Shown here: positions 53,649 to 62,594 of the stretch, piece by piece
How positions within the stretch are numbered: position 1 is the first letter of the stretch
Layout: each line of letters opens with the position of its first letter
Assembly (NCBI GenBank): GCA_039995105.1
Contig: CP146203.1
Span: 1,984,001 to 2,048,000, forward strand
DNA from: Jonesiaceae bacterium BS-20
Lineage (GTDB): Bacteria; Actinomycetota; Actinomycetes; Actinomycetales; Cellulomonadaceae
Direction: 5' to 3'
DNA: 64,000 nt
The notes under the pieces: generated by a model
Told to the model about the DNA's origin: nothing
Seen by the model: the letters and a program-made list of their open reading frames with translations, nothing else
The model's database searches: none
Made by a program: the position numbers and the translations under genes

Positions 53649-55859
53649 TCAGCGATTGATAACCACCAGTTCATCACGAGCTCGGGTGGACGCTACATAG
53701 ACCAGGGCACGGTTGCGTAGTAACTCTTCATCAACTTCAGCTTCACCACGGCTACGCTGGGCCTGCGCAGATTCATTTAGTAAGGTCTCCTGGTCAAAGA
53801 TAACGACCCTTGAAAATTCCATGCCCTTAGCGCGGTGCATCGTCATGATCTGAACGGTTCCTGGATCTGTCCGTGTCGAGTCTTCAATGAACCGGGCTGG
53901 GATACCTTTTCCGTTCAGCTCTCGCTCAATTGCGTCAGCTTGGGATTTACGGGCAATGAGTACACCGATTGTGCGGATCTCGTCTTCGTCTTGCTGGCGC
54001 CACTGCGCTATTTGCTCCGCAGTCTTGGCAACAGCATCACCTAGGTGGCTTGCCTCAATGACTTGCGGTTCCGGTCCAAAACGTGCTGACACAAACTTGT
54101 CCGTAGTTGCTTCCTCGCCATCCAGGTCGAGGAACTCACTGCCTTCCAAGACTTTTACCGCATACCGCAGGTTTTGCTGAGTAGTCCGGTAGTTCAGTGT
54201 CAGACGCCGAGAGCGGCCTCGGATCTCAAAACCAAAGTGCCCCAAGATAATCCGCTGGGCGTAGATTCGTTGGTTTCCATCCTCGGCGACGAAGACGTCA
54301 TTTGGTCCCGTCTCCACAAGTTCGCGCACCAGCATCCAGTGCGCTGCAGAAAAGTCTTGTCCCTCATCGATGATCACATGGTCTGCGATAGTTGTGGACC
54401 CCTCGGACGTTGCTCTTCGCAAGTATGCAGCCGCTAAGGCAGAACGTTCCGCGAATGATGGGGCTTCCCCAGCTAGCAGACGATACTTCTCTATCGCTTG
54501 CCAAACCGCGTCTCTGCGGGACCGGTCTAGGGCAATGCCTCGTCCTGGCCTGCGAACTTTCCTGTACTCGTCACGGGTGGTGATTGCACGTGGCAGCACG
54601 ACGTTTTCATACTCTTGTTGCAGAAAGGCTGCATTACGCACTCGGTCATCCGTAATGTTCTCCATGACCTCCATGGCTGATTCCCAAAGTGTAGTTTTGG
54701 GAATCTGGAGCGTGCGGTCTACTTGGCGCCCCAGTAATGCAACTGAGACTTCGTCCAGTAGTTCCTTAGATGCCTGGCGTAGTACGCGTCCGGCCAGGGC
54801 ATCAATGCCGCTCACTAGAATGCCTTGGTTCCCCAACTCTTTTGCAAAAGTCGCGGTGGGGTCCAGCAGCTCCATGTTGTCTTTCAAAGACTCAGCAAGT
54901 GTCTTGCTAAACGTGGTGAGCACAATCCTCGCTGCGGGGTTCTTTCTCTGTAGCTCTCTTGTGCGGTGGAGAAGAACGACAGTTTTACCTGTTCCCGCTC
55001 CCCCTGAAAGCCTAAAGGCACCGTTGTAGTCACCGTATGCGTAACGACGTTGAGAGGGGTGCAAGAAGACTCGCCAGGCACCAAAGTCACCAGCCTCGAT
55101 GACTTCACGGAGTTCATCTTCCCCATCGACAATGATGAAGTTAGCCTTTGCGGCTTCACGCTTGGTCGCTTTAACAATGACCTCATCCGCAGACAGATCG
55201 AGTTCCGTCTCAGGAACTTCTTCTTTGAGTTGCTGCAAGAACTCCGAGGCCTCATCGAGGTCAAAGATCTTCCGAATCTCAGAGATTGGGGTTCCAGTGG
55301 CCAACTCGATAAGCATTTGGGATTCAAGCCCAGAGATCACTCCCGCAAGGTGGATAATCTCATCCTCGGTGTACAAACCCATCGCGAGTTCTGCAACATC
55401 TCGTGCAAAGCCAAGTTGCTCAACCAAGTCTTGGGCGGTGTGGCTCCACGTAGAAAGCAGCGGGAACGCTTCCTGTACTTCTGCGGCAGTAACTGGTTCA
55501 GCAACAGGGGAGAACTCTCGAGGTGCAATCTCCTGCTCTCGATAAACGATGTCACCATTCACCGCGTTCACCGACAGGGTGAGCTTCTTGGCCCGCTCAA
55601 TCGCCTCATCGTGAGGGAAAATCCCATACAGGTAGTACAAGATGGTGGCGTCACTTGGCACCTTGACCATGACAGCCCGCCAGAACTGATCTACACGCCC
55701 GGTACGGACACGGCGATCAGCCGAGTTGATAATGGGTTCGATATGGAGCCCCGGAGAAGTGTCATCGCGCATGATCTTCTCGGTGAACGCTATGGCCTTC
55801 ATGGCAATAGAGGCATCGAGATTCTTAGTCCACCCTTGACGTAGTACCACTTGGCTCAT
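53649..55859 (-). CDS. UvrD-like SF1 helicase with RelE-like N-terminus
   Basis: This 736-residue protein opens with a domain (about residues 1-95) resembling RelE/ParE toxins: DRRVRTGRVDQFWRAVMVKV, then YYLYGIFPHDEAIERA, matching the HDxAYxxA end of that fold. SF1 helicase motifs follow: GGAGTGKTVVL (Walker A), HVIIDEGQDFS (Walker B), LTLNYRTTQQNL, IMTMHRAKGMEFSRVV and LVYVASTRARDEL. It unwinds or translocates on DNA. Its ATG directly follows the stop of the 2225-aa helicase gene (TAGATG), so the two are translationally coupled and probably form a complex or work in sequence. Confidence 0.87.
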   Translation of the reverse strand: MSQVVLRQGWTKNLDASIAMKAIAFTEKIMRDDTSPGLHIEPIINSADRRVRTGRVDQFWRAVMVKVPSDATILYYLYGIFPHDEAIERAKKLTLSVNAVNGDIVYREQEIAPREFSPVAEPVTAAEVQEAFPLLSTWSHTAQDLVEQLGFARDVAELAMGLYTEDEIIHLAGVISGLESQMLIELATGTPISEIRKIFDLDEASEFLQQLKEEVPETELDLSADEVIVKATKREAAKANFIIVDGEDELREVIEAGDFGAWRVFLHPSQRRYAYGDYNGAFRLSGGAGTGKTVVLLHRTRELQRKNPAARIVLTTFSKTLAESLKDNMELLDPTATFAKELGNQGILVSGIDALAGRVLRQASKELLDEVSVALLGRQVDRTLQIPKTTLWESAMEVMENITDDRVRNAAFLQQEYENVVLPRAITTRDEYRKVRRPGRGIALDRSRRDAVWQAIEKYRLLAGEAPSFAERSALAAAYLRRATSEGSTTIADHVIIDEGQDFSAAHWMLVRELVETGPNDVFVAEDGNQRIYAQRIILGHFGFEIRGRSRRLTLNYRTTQQNLRYAVKVLEGSEFLDLDGEEATTDKFVSARFGPEPQVIEASHLGDAVAKTAEQIAQWRQQDEDEIRTIGVLIARKSQADAIERELNGKGIPARFIEDSTRTDPGTVQIMTMHRAKGMEFSRVVIFDQETLLNESAQAQRSRGEAEVDEELLRNRALVYVASTRARDELVVINR

Positions 55860-58800
55860 CTAGTTCGCTCCGCTCATCTCTTGTACGACCAACTCAATAG
55901 CATCTGCCAGCTCAGGGGCTGTACAACCAATCATCTGCCATCCATCTGACACAGCATCTATGCGGTCAGCTTCTTCCATATCGAATGACGTTGCCAGTCG
56001 GTACTCCGGCCAAGCTATATCAAGGGGTACCCCTTGCTCACTCTCATATCCAATGACCAGGCCGCTTCTGACTTCCTCAAGGTCGACACTTCTTTCACTC
56101 AACAGAGTCGCCAGTTCTTGCAAGAGCGCTGACTCGTGCGGCTCAAGACTAAACTCTCTCAGATCCCACTGGCCTTCGAGGTTTCGTTCAACAGCACTCA
56201 GGGCAGTAGTCAGACTCTCGTCAACAATCTCCCCAGATTCCTGCAGTTGGCTCAGCGCAGCCATTTCAAAGTCCCATTGCATCCATGCCAAGAGATTCGA
56301 AACCGTGAGCCACTCTTGCCAGGTGTCTCTGTGGTCCCCTTGTTGAAGTGCCGAGTCGCTATCGTCATGCACTGCAAGCACCTTGATCTGGTGCCCTACC
56401 TTGCTTCCAGGGGGACTGATAAGCGATTGGTTAAGGAACAAGTTGCCTTGAGTTTGTAGCGCAGCTACGAAGAAGTCCCCGCTGCCCCACTCAAGAGTCT
56501 CCAGGGCTTCACTCAAGGAGTCGGGGCTCACCCGAGAATTTGCCAACCCATTCGCAAGTTGCTTCAACGATCCCTCGGCAGAGCCTTGCACCAGCCCACT
56601 GCCGTAGAGGTTCCAATAGAAACCAGCAATGGTACCCAAGCCCGCTAACCCCGCGGCGCTTGCCGAGTACACAAATGACCACAGCATTCCCATGGGTCCT
56701 TGGTCAGCAACCGCATACGTTTGGGTCTCTGCTCGTTCACCCAAAATGTTGTTGAGGACCGATGCTTGCCCTTGATCAAACCAGGAAGGTAGGTACCCTG
56801 AACCATCAAGCTCAAGGTCCTGGTTTGTGATGGATAAAACTACGTGCCCAAGTTTCCTCAGTGCATTCCTTTTCTCAGCGTCCTCAGCAATGATGTTGTT
56901 ACTTCCCTTGCCATGGAACTGATATCCATCGGTGAAGATTGATACGGGAGGCAGGTTTGGGTCATCTGATTGCAGCACAAAGTCAGGCCTGACAAATTTG
57001 TAACTGACTTGCGGTTTTAAGGTCCAAGCATGTTTGCCGTTGGGTAGGCGGAAGTCCAGTTGGATTCCAGAATCGGTGTGTTTGGTAGTAACCCTGGCCC
57101 CACGGCTCTCTAAGAGTTCCTTGAACTGGGTCCTGAACTTTACTTCTAGGTGCGATTCCGAAGTATTGCTCAGCGTGACGTCTTGAACCGTTACCCACTG
57201 ATCGACCGGATCAGGATCTTCTTCCGGTTCAGTATCAGTGGATTCGTTGAGGATTTCCGTCAAGATTCTTGTCGCACTGGAACGCGACACGTAGGAATCT
57301 CCGCGCCCGCGTGAGTAGGGCAACAAGCACTGGGCACAGGCTTTCAGTCCCTCATCCTCACAGGCGCATCGAGACACCACTAGGTACGCACCGTATAGAA
57401 TCTTACGGAGCACAACCGGGTCAGCCAGGTCTGCCAAGTACCCGGTACCGCCAGGGACACGGTCATGGATGAGAACTGCTTCACGGTTCTTTGATCCATC
57501 AGCTAAGTAGGGATCAATAGCGCTGATCACTTCAAGGTGGTCAGGTTCTCCCCCGATGTGCTCGCGCAAACCAAGGAAGATCGCGGCGATTAGCGAAGGC
57601 AGCGCCGTTTCATCTCCAAGGGTGTAGACCTCGGGTAAGCGCAACACCAGTCCCTGTGTGCTAAGGGTCCGGCTAATCACCAGCCGGCGGTTATGTTCCT
57701 CGTAGCTTTTACGGTGAATACACCAGGCTCGGTGGTCTGATGGTGAATTCCGGTTTGTGGATGAGTCTAGTTTTCCACAGTAGCTACAAACCGCAAACAT
57801 GGGCACACGCTGCGTACGTCCACCAATTTCTGACTCTTGTCCGCCCGGTCCGCCCTTGCCTAAATTCAACTGGGTGATGGTGAGTTTCCGCAGGTACCTG
57901 ACGCCAAATTCGCTGTCTTTGAGGTACCACTGCCGGGCCAAGTTCTGTGGCGAGGCGTCAATATCAGCGAGGTCAACTATCCCAAATGTAGTTTGCACCC
58001 GGTCATCTTGGGAATCCGAGATCATGGCCTCATCCCGCATGATCTCAGAAGAGACCTTCCGTAGTTCAACTACGTCAAATATTTGTCCCGTGTCGTTAAT
58101 CCCAGCCGAGCCACAGCGCGGGCAGGTTACTGACTTGGTTCCAACATCTGAAATCCGCTCTGAGTACCCGCAGGCATTGCAGAATGCGGTTGGGTAGACT
58201 TCTGATCCTTCGGCACCAAAGTCGATTGATTGAATCTTTGTTTTGAACCCTCGAGCGTAGAACGTAGCGCCCGGCACAAACTCCCTGATTGCGTTGGCAG
58301 CACTGCGGGTGAGGGTCAGTTCATCCGTTTCAAACTCTCGGGTCTCTGGGTTGCGCCAGCCAATTGAAATGTCTAGTTCAACGCTGTCATCCAACAGAGT
58401 GTAGTTTGGTAACAGTCCGAGCTCTTCGAACGCTTGGATCCAGTTTTGCTTATCGCGTGCTACTTGCTGTCCAACGAGCAAGCGGCGTTCACCCTTTAAC
58501 GAGCGACCTGCCTTTACATCGTCTTCTGATGCATTCTCATTTTTGGCCCGTAGTTCAATCTCTGGGGCAACCTCATCAATCTGAGCTAGCCGGAACTTGA
58601 TTTCATCCTTAACTTTGCTCCAGCGTTGTCCCGCTCCGAAAGCCTCGGCGGCAAGCGCAGAGGTGCCAGTCCCATCAACCGGAGTCGCCCAGGCACGTAG
58701 GGCAACGGCAGCCTCATCAAAGTGGGGAATCCCCAAGGAATCAAACTGCCCCAAGAATCCAGCTAGACAGTCATTGGCGTTCTCTTCTGCATATCCAATT

Positions 58801-61800
58801 ATCTGAGCCAGTGCAGATTTTTTGCCTGGAGCTGGGGAGAACACCCGTTCTGCGTTTCGCGGTATCTCAAAGACCTGCTCACGGGCAATCTTGTCAATCA
58901 CGGTGGCTAAATATTGCCTGCGCAGGATCTCTTCCGCGGCAAGGTACGTGGCAGGGGCACGGACAGCCCCGTTGATCACCGAAAGTGGATCATCCAGCTT
59001 TGGAAGGTTGACCGAGTTACCCCGCACATAGGCAAGATCTAGTGCATTTCCAGTCTGCCGCCCAGCACGTCCAACCCGCTGCACATAGGAAGCAACGGTT
59101 TCTGGCAGTGACGCCAACAAGACGGTGGACAGGTCTCCAATGTCGATTCCCATCTCAAGCGTTGGGGTTGCGACAAGGACATTTGGGTCACCTGGGTTTT
59201 GAGCGCTCGACTTGAACCCGTTTTCGTACTCGAGCCGCTGATTGTCTTCAAGCAGCGACGTGTGCTCGCGGGAAACAATGCGCCGCGCATTTTCAGAACT
59301 ATAAAGCTCCCGGTAGAAGTTAGGTTCACCGGACTTTGCCACCTGCCGCCCATCACACCTGGTCAACGTACATGGCCCAGTGGCAAGGATTGCTACCACG
59401 CGGGAAGTCGCGGGCGTAATAGTCTGGCAGACCTCGCACTCAAGGAAAATCTCGGATGACTCTAGTTCTTGTGACTCCACCCTCTTGACCCAGATAGATT
59501 TTGGATCGAGCCCATAAATATAGGCACCGGTCTCACTAGTGAGTTCCGTAATAACCTTTGATTTGGCCAGCATGCGCAGGAGTTTTTGCGTGAGCGTCGC
59601 AGCAGAGTTTGATTCAATCTGAAGGTTTCGCATTGCCCAAATGGAATACCAACTCTTTGCATGCCTGAAGTTCACAAAGTCGGAGTCCGCGCGTCCTCCC
59701 AAAGACTGACCACCACGGGGGAATGCCATACCAGGCCGCCCCTTGGGGAACGCTGGCATTCCCAAATCTCGAGGCCGTTTGCCCCAGATCCAAATGCGCA
59801 AACCATCATGTTGGGTGTAACGGTCAAGCCAAGGGTGGTTGATCGCACCATCTGAGCGCATTCTTTCTAGAATCCCGGTCACCCACCGTAGAATCTCCGC
59901 ATCCGTAAAAACCTCTACCTCATCTACGGAGTGAGTCAGTGACGGCGATTGCGAGTAGCCTTCAAGAGCTTCTCGCCCCAAAGCAACAAGATCAACACCA
60001 GATGGGACTTGCACCTCAGCCTGTACGCTTCCGGTTAGCTCAAGCGTCCGGCCCAGAGTGTGCTGCAGACCAAACTCAAGCGAAGCGTCAAAGAGCAGAC
60101 GGCTCCGCACACGTTCAACAGCAGACTTTGAGATCCGCCCAGCATTTTTCTCCTGCCAGTACTCCTGATACCCCCATCGATCTGTGCAGTCTGGCGGTAC
60201 CAGCCGGAACCGCTTGTGTTGGTCGCCGGCGGCCTGATCAATCGCACTGTCCACCAAGGTAACTAGGTTCTGCGGCTCATCCCCCAAGGCCGTGTTGAGC
60301 GCAGCACGCAGCGTCATGGAGTGGGAACGGGCCTGCACAAAACCTGCTCGGTGAGCCGCGTCTTGCACCGAGTCTGTAAATACCAGCGCCTTCTTTTCAC
60401 CCACATCCACGTATTGGGAGCCAAACATGGTGGACAGGGTTACGGACAGAAGCGTGGCAATCCTGGATCCTAGTGCCCTAATAGAGTCCGGGCGGTCGCA
60501 GTTTGGACAGACCTCCTGTGAGCTCAGATCATTCGCGTCGAGGCCAGAAAAAGTGAGCACGGGCAGCAGAGTTTCACGGTCCGCTTCGAGTTCATCTACC
60601 GCGGGAGTCTCCGAGAGAATTGTGCGCCGCTCGGTATCGAACCAATGCAGGTTGGACACCTTTTTGCCCTCAAGCGCCTGCAGGCCCTCATTCGGCGCAT
60701 AGATCAGTGCCCGTACGCGGCCACTTCCATTCATGGCCTCCCTGCGGATAGCGTCATCATTGGGAGACAGGTCTCCTCCGGTGGGGGCAAGGAGCACTTG
60801 CCACCCGGAACGGCCGCATTGCCGGCAAAAGATTGCGGGCAGGCTGGCACGGTTGTCACTGTCTGGGTTTTCCCCGGTCAGGTGTCCGTCATCTTGCCAG
60901 TGGAATGCCGGGGAGTATCCAATTTTACGGTTGACCCGGGAGACTTCCCGGACCCACATATGTAGCTCTACCGTCAGAGCTTCACGCCCCGCCTCGGCTC
61001 TGACATGACTCAGGGCCGCAATGTAATACTCGAGTGCCTCGACCCTAGGGTCCTCAACCGGGCCATCACGCCGCAGACGCTGGGCCTGAGCAATGGCGCG
61101 CTGCTTTTGGGGCAGGAATAGTTGCTCAGCCAGGTCCCGCAAGGACCGTGCCCCTCCCGATGCCTCAACAAGCGGCCCCGTCAGCAGGCACAGTTTTTCC
61201 AACTTCAGAAGATCGTCGTGGCTAGCTCCAGCGAGTACCTGCGCTGCGGCAATGAGTTCTAGTGGCTCGTTCTCACCGACATCCAACGAGTCACCCAGCA
61301 AAACCCCCTCGGTCTGTGTCACCGCAAAAAAGTGACTGAACACCAGAGCGGCCAACTTACCGGAGTAGTTTTCCAAGTCGGTGTCCTCACCAAATCTAAC
61401 CAGTCTAGGATCGACACCGGAGCGGTCCTGGTCAGGATCCAAAATGGCCAAGAATCCCTTGACATCCTCGACCAGTTCCCACAGGCGCACCTTGTCAGTT
61501 GAGACCGGGGTAACCCGCACACCCACTGACAAGTCCACAGAGGTTTGTCCCCACACATCGGGGCTAACCCGTGCCTCCGTCACCACAGAATCCGGTGGGA
61601 ACTCAACACCAAAAACGGTCCGAGCGAAGGCTAGCATTTGCCCGGGGTCGCCCTTATCCCCCAGGGTTGCTGAGGTTGCTACAGGGGTGACCGTTCCCAA
61701 CGGGCTGTTCCAGTCACCTTCAGTTAGGTCGGGGTCTTCCTTGGACCAATAAGACTTGAGGGCAAGGCCCAGCCGGCGGAGCAGCATGGCCACATCGGTT

Positions 61801-62537
61801 CCCTGCGCACCGTCATAGGTGTGGAACTCATCAAGTACCAAGTACTGCAGGCTGCGGGCCGATTCTTTCCACAGGTTCTGGTCTGAGGGGCGCAGTAGGA
61901 GCTGATCCAACATCTTATAGTTGGTCAACAGAATGTCTGGTGGATTCTTGCGCAGATCGTAGCGGTCGGTAATGAGACCACCCGCAGCAGTCTCAAGGGC
62001 GGATTTGTCTTGTCCCGTGTAGAGGCCAACCGTTATTCCCTCAAGCCCCGCCATTTGCGTGACAAGTGTATTGATACGCATGGCCTGGTCATTGGCCAAC
62101 GCGTTCATGGGGTACAGGATCAGTGCCTTAATGCCCTGCTGTCCCGTCAGTTTGGCCCGGCGCACATGGTCCAGGATTGGGTAAAGGAATGCCTCGGTTT
62201 TACCCGATCCGGTTCCGGTAGTCACAAGCGTGGGCAGCGGGCGCTCCTCCGGTTCCAAGTCCTTAGATGACAGCCGCGCGAACGCCGCTGCCTGATGTCC
62301 ATAGGGCGGAAACTGCGGCGCTATCTCGAGGTGGTCTTCCCAGCCCTGCTCAGCCGCTTGGAAGGGCAACCGGAGTCGCAAGAATGGCCCTTTGAACACA
62401 CCTGTCTGCGGATCCGCCATGAACTCGCTCAGCCCGTTATTCGCACCGGGCTCAGTCAGCGCAAAGGTAGTAGACAGGTAGTGCGTGAGGTGTTCACGGA
62501 TTTCTTTTGCCTGCAGCGTTGGTAGCAGCTCTGCCAC
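55860..62537 (-). CDS. DEAD-type helicase with DUF1998/MZB and nuclease-like domain (DruE/DISARM-like)
   Basis: A 2225-residue protein. Near the N-terminus is the P-loop TTGTGSGKTEAF (about 110) and the Walker B variant VLDEFHTYDG (about 237). The second helicase lobe is at about 1120-1180 (TPTLEMGIDIGD, YVQRVGRAGRQTG). Zinc clusters follow: CNACG..CPRCG at about 1455, CSYCG..CIH at 1582, and the DUF1998/MZB signature CACEDEGLKACAQC at 1720. At about 1830-1910 is PDFVL..VSIFTDGYQFHG..EDAEKRNALRKLGHVVL, resembling a DUF559/Vsr-type restriction fold. A helical C-terminus completes it. This size and order recall DruE of Druantia and a fused DrmA-DrmB of DISARM. GTG start at 62537 with AAGGAG upstream. 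It is coupled to the UvrD gene. Confidence 0.87.
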   Translation of the reverse strand: MAELLPTLQAKEIREHLTHYLSTTFALTEPGANNGLSEFMADPQTGVFKGPFLRLRLPFQAAEQGWEDHLEIAPQFPPYGHQAAAFARLSSKDLEPEERPLPTLVTTGTGSGKTEAFLYPILDHVRRAKLTGQQGIKALILYPMNALANDQAMRINTLVTQMAGLEGITVGLYTGQDKSALETAAGGLITDRYDLRKNPPDILLTNYKMLDQLLLRPSDQNLWKESARSLQYLVLDEFHTYDGAQGTDVAMLLRRLGLALKSYWSKEDPDLTEGDWNSPLGTVTPVATSATLGDKGDPGQMLAFARTVFGVEFPPDSVVTEARVSPDVWGQTSVDLSVGVRVTPVSTDKVRLWELVEDVKGFLAILDPDQDRSGVDPRLVRFGEDTDLENYSGKLAALVFSHFFAVTQTEGVLLGDSLDVGENEPLELIAAAQVLAGASHDDLLKLEKLCLLTGPLVEASGGARSLRDLAEQLFLPQKQRAIAQAQRLRRDGPVEDPRVEALEYYIAALSHVRAEAGREALTVELHMWVREVSRVNRKIGYSPAFHWQDDGHLTGENPDSDNRASLPAIFCRQCGRSGWQVLLAPTGGDLSPNDDAIRREAMNGSGRVRALIYAPNEGLQALEGKKVSNLHWFDTERRTILSETPAVDELEADRETLLPVLTFSGLDANDLSSQEVCPNCDRPDSIRALGSRIATLLSVTLSTMFGSQYVDVGEKKALVFTDSVQDAAHRAGFVQARSHSMTLRAALNTALGDEPQNLVTLVDSAIDQAAGDQHKRFRLVPPDCTDRWGYQEYWQEKNAGRISKSAVERVRSRLLFDASLEFGLQHTLGRTLELTGSVQAEVQVPSGVDLVALGREALEGYSQSPSLTHSVDEVEVFTDAEILRWVTGILERMRSDGAINHPWLDRYTQHDGLRIWIWGKRPRDLGMPAFPKGRPGMAFPRGGQSLGGRADSDFVNFRHAKSWYSIWAMRNLQIESNSAATLTQKLLRMLAKSKVITELTSETGAYIYGLDPKSIWVKRVESQELESSEIFLECEVCQTITPATSRVVAILATGPCTLTRCDGRQVAKSGEPNFYRELYSSENARRIVSREHTSLLEDNQRLEYENGFKSSAQNPGDPNVLVATPTLEMGIDIGDLSTVLLASLPETVASYVQRVGRAGRQTGNALDLAYVRGNSVNLPKLDDPLSVINGAVRAPATYLAAEEILRRQYLATVIDKIAREQVFEIPRNAERVFSPAPGKKSALAQIIGYAEENANDCLAGFLGQFDSLGIPHFDEAAVALRAWATPVDGTGTSALAAEAFGAGQRWSKVKDEIKFRLAQIDEVAPEIELRAKNENASEDDVKAGRSLKGERRLLVGQQVARDKQNWIQAFEELGLLPNYTLLDDSVELDISIGWRNPETREFETDELTLTRSAANAIREFVPGATFYARGFKTKIQSIDFGAEGSEVYPTAFCNACGYSERISDVGTKSVTCPRCGSAGINDTGQIFDVVELRKVSSEIMRDEAMISDSQDDRVQTTFGIVDLADIDASPQNLARQWYLKDSEFGVRYLRKLTITQLNLGKGGPGGQESEIGGRTQRVPMFAVCSYCGKLDSSTNRNSPSDHRAWCIHRKSYEEHNRRLVISRTLSTQGLVLRLPEVYTLGDETALPSLIAAIFLGLREHIGGEPDHLEVISAIDPYLADGSKNREAVLIHDRVPGGTGYLADLADPVVLRKILYGAYLVVSRCACEDEGLKACAQCLLPYSRGRGDSYVSRSSATRILTEILNESTDTEPEEDPDPVDQWVTVQDVTLSNTSESHLEVKFRTQFKELLESRGARVTTKHTDSGIQLDFRLPNGKHAWTLKPQVSYKFVRPDFVLQSDDPNLPPVSIFTDGYQFHGKGSNNIIAEDAEKRNALRKLGHVVLSITNQDLELDGSGYLPSWFDQGQASVLNNILGERAETQTYAVADQGPMGMLWSFVYSASAAGLAGLGTIAGFYWNLYGSGLVQGSAEGSLKQLANGLANSRVSPDSLSEALETLEWGSGDFFVAALQTQGNLFLNQSLISPPGSKVGHQIKVLAVHDDSDSALQQGDHRDTWQEWLTVSNLLAWMQWDFEMAALSQLQESGEIVDESLTTALSAVERNLEGQWDLREFSLEPHESALLQELATLLSERSVDLEEVRSGLVIGYESEQGVPLDIAWPEYRLATSFDMEEADRIDAVSDGWQMIGCTAPELADAIELVVQEMSGAN

Positions 62538-62594
62538 GGGTTCTCCTTGGATACTCGGTATAGAAGATTTACGATGCCTGCCCCACTCACATCA

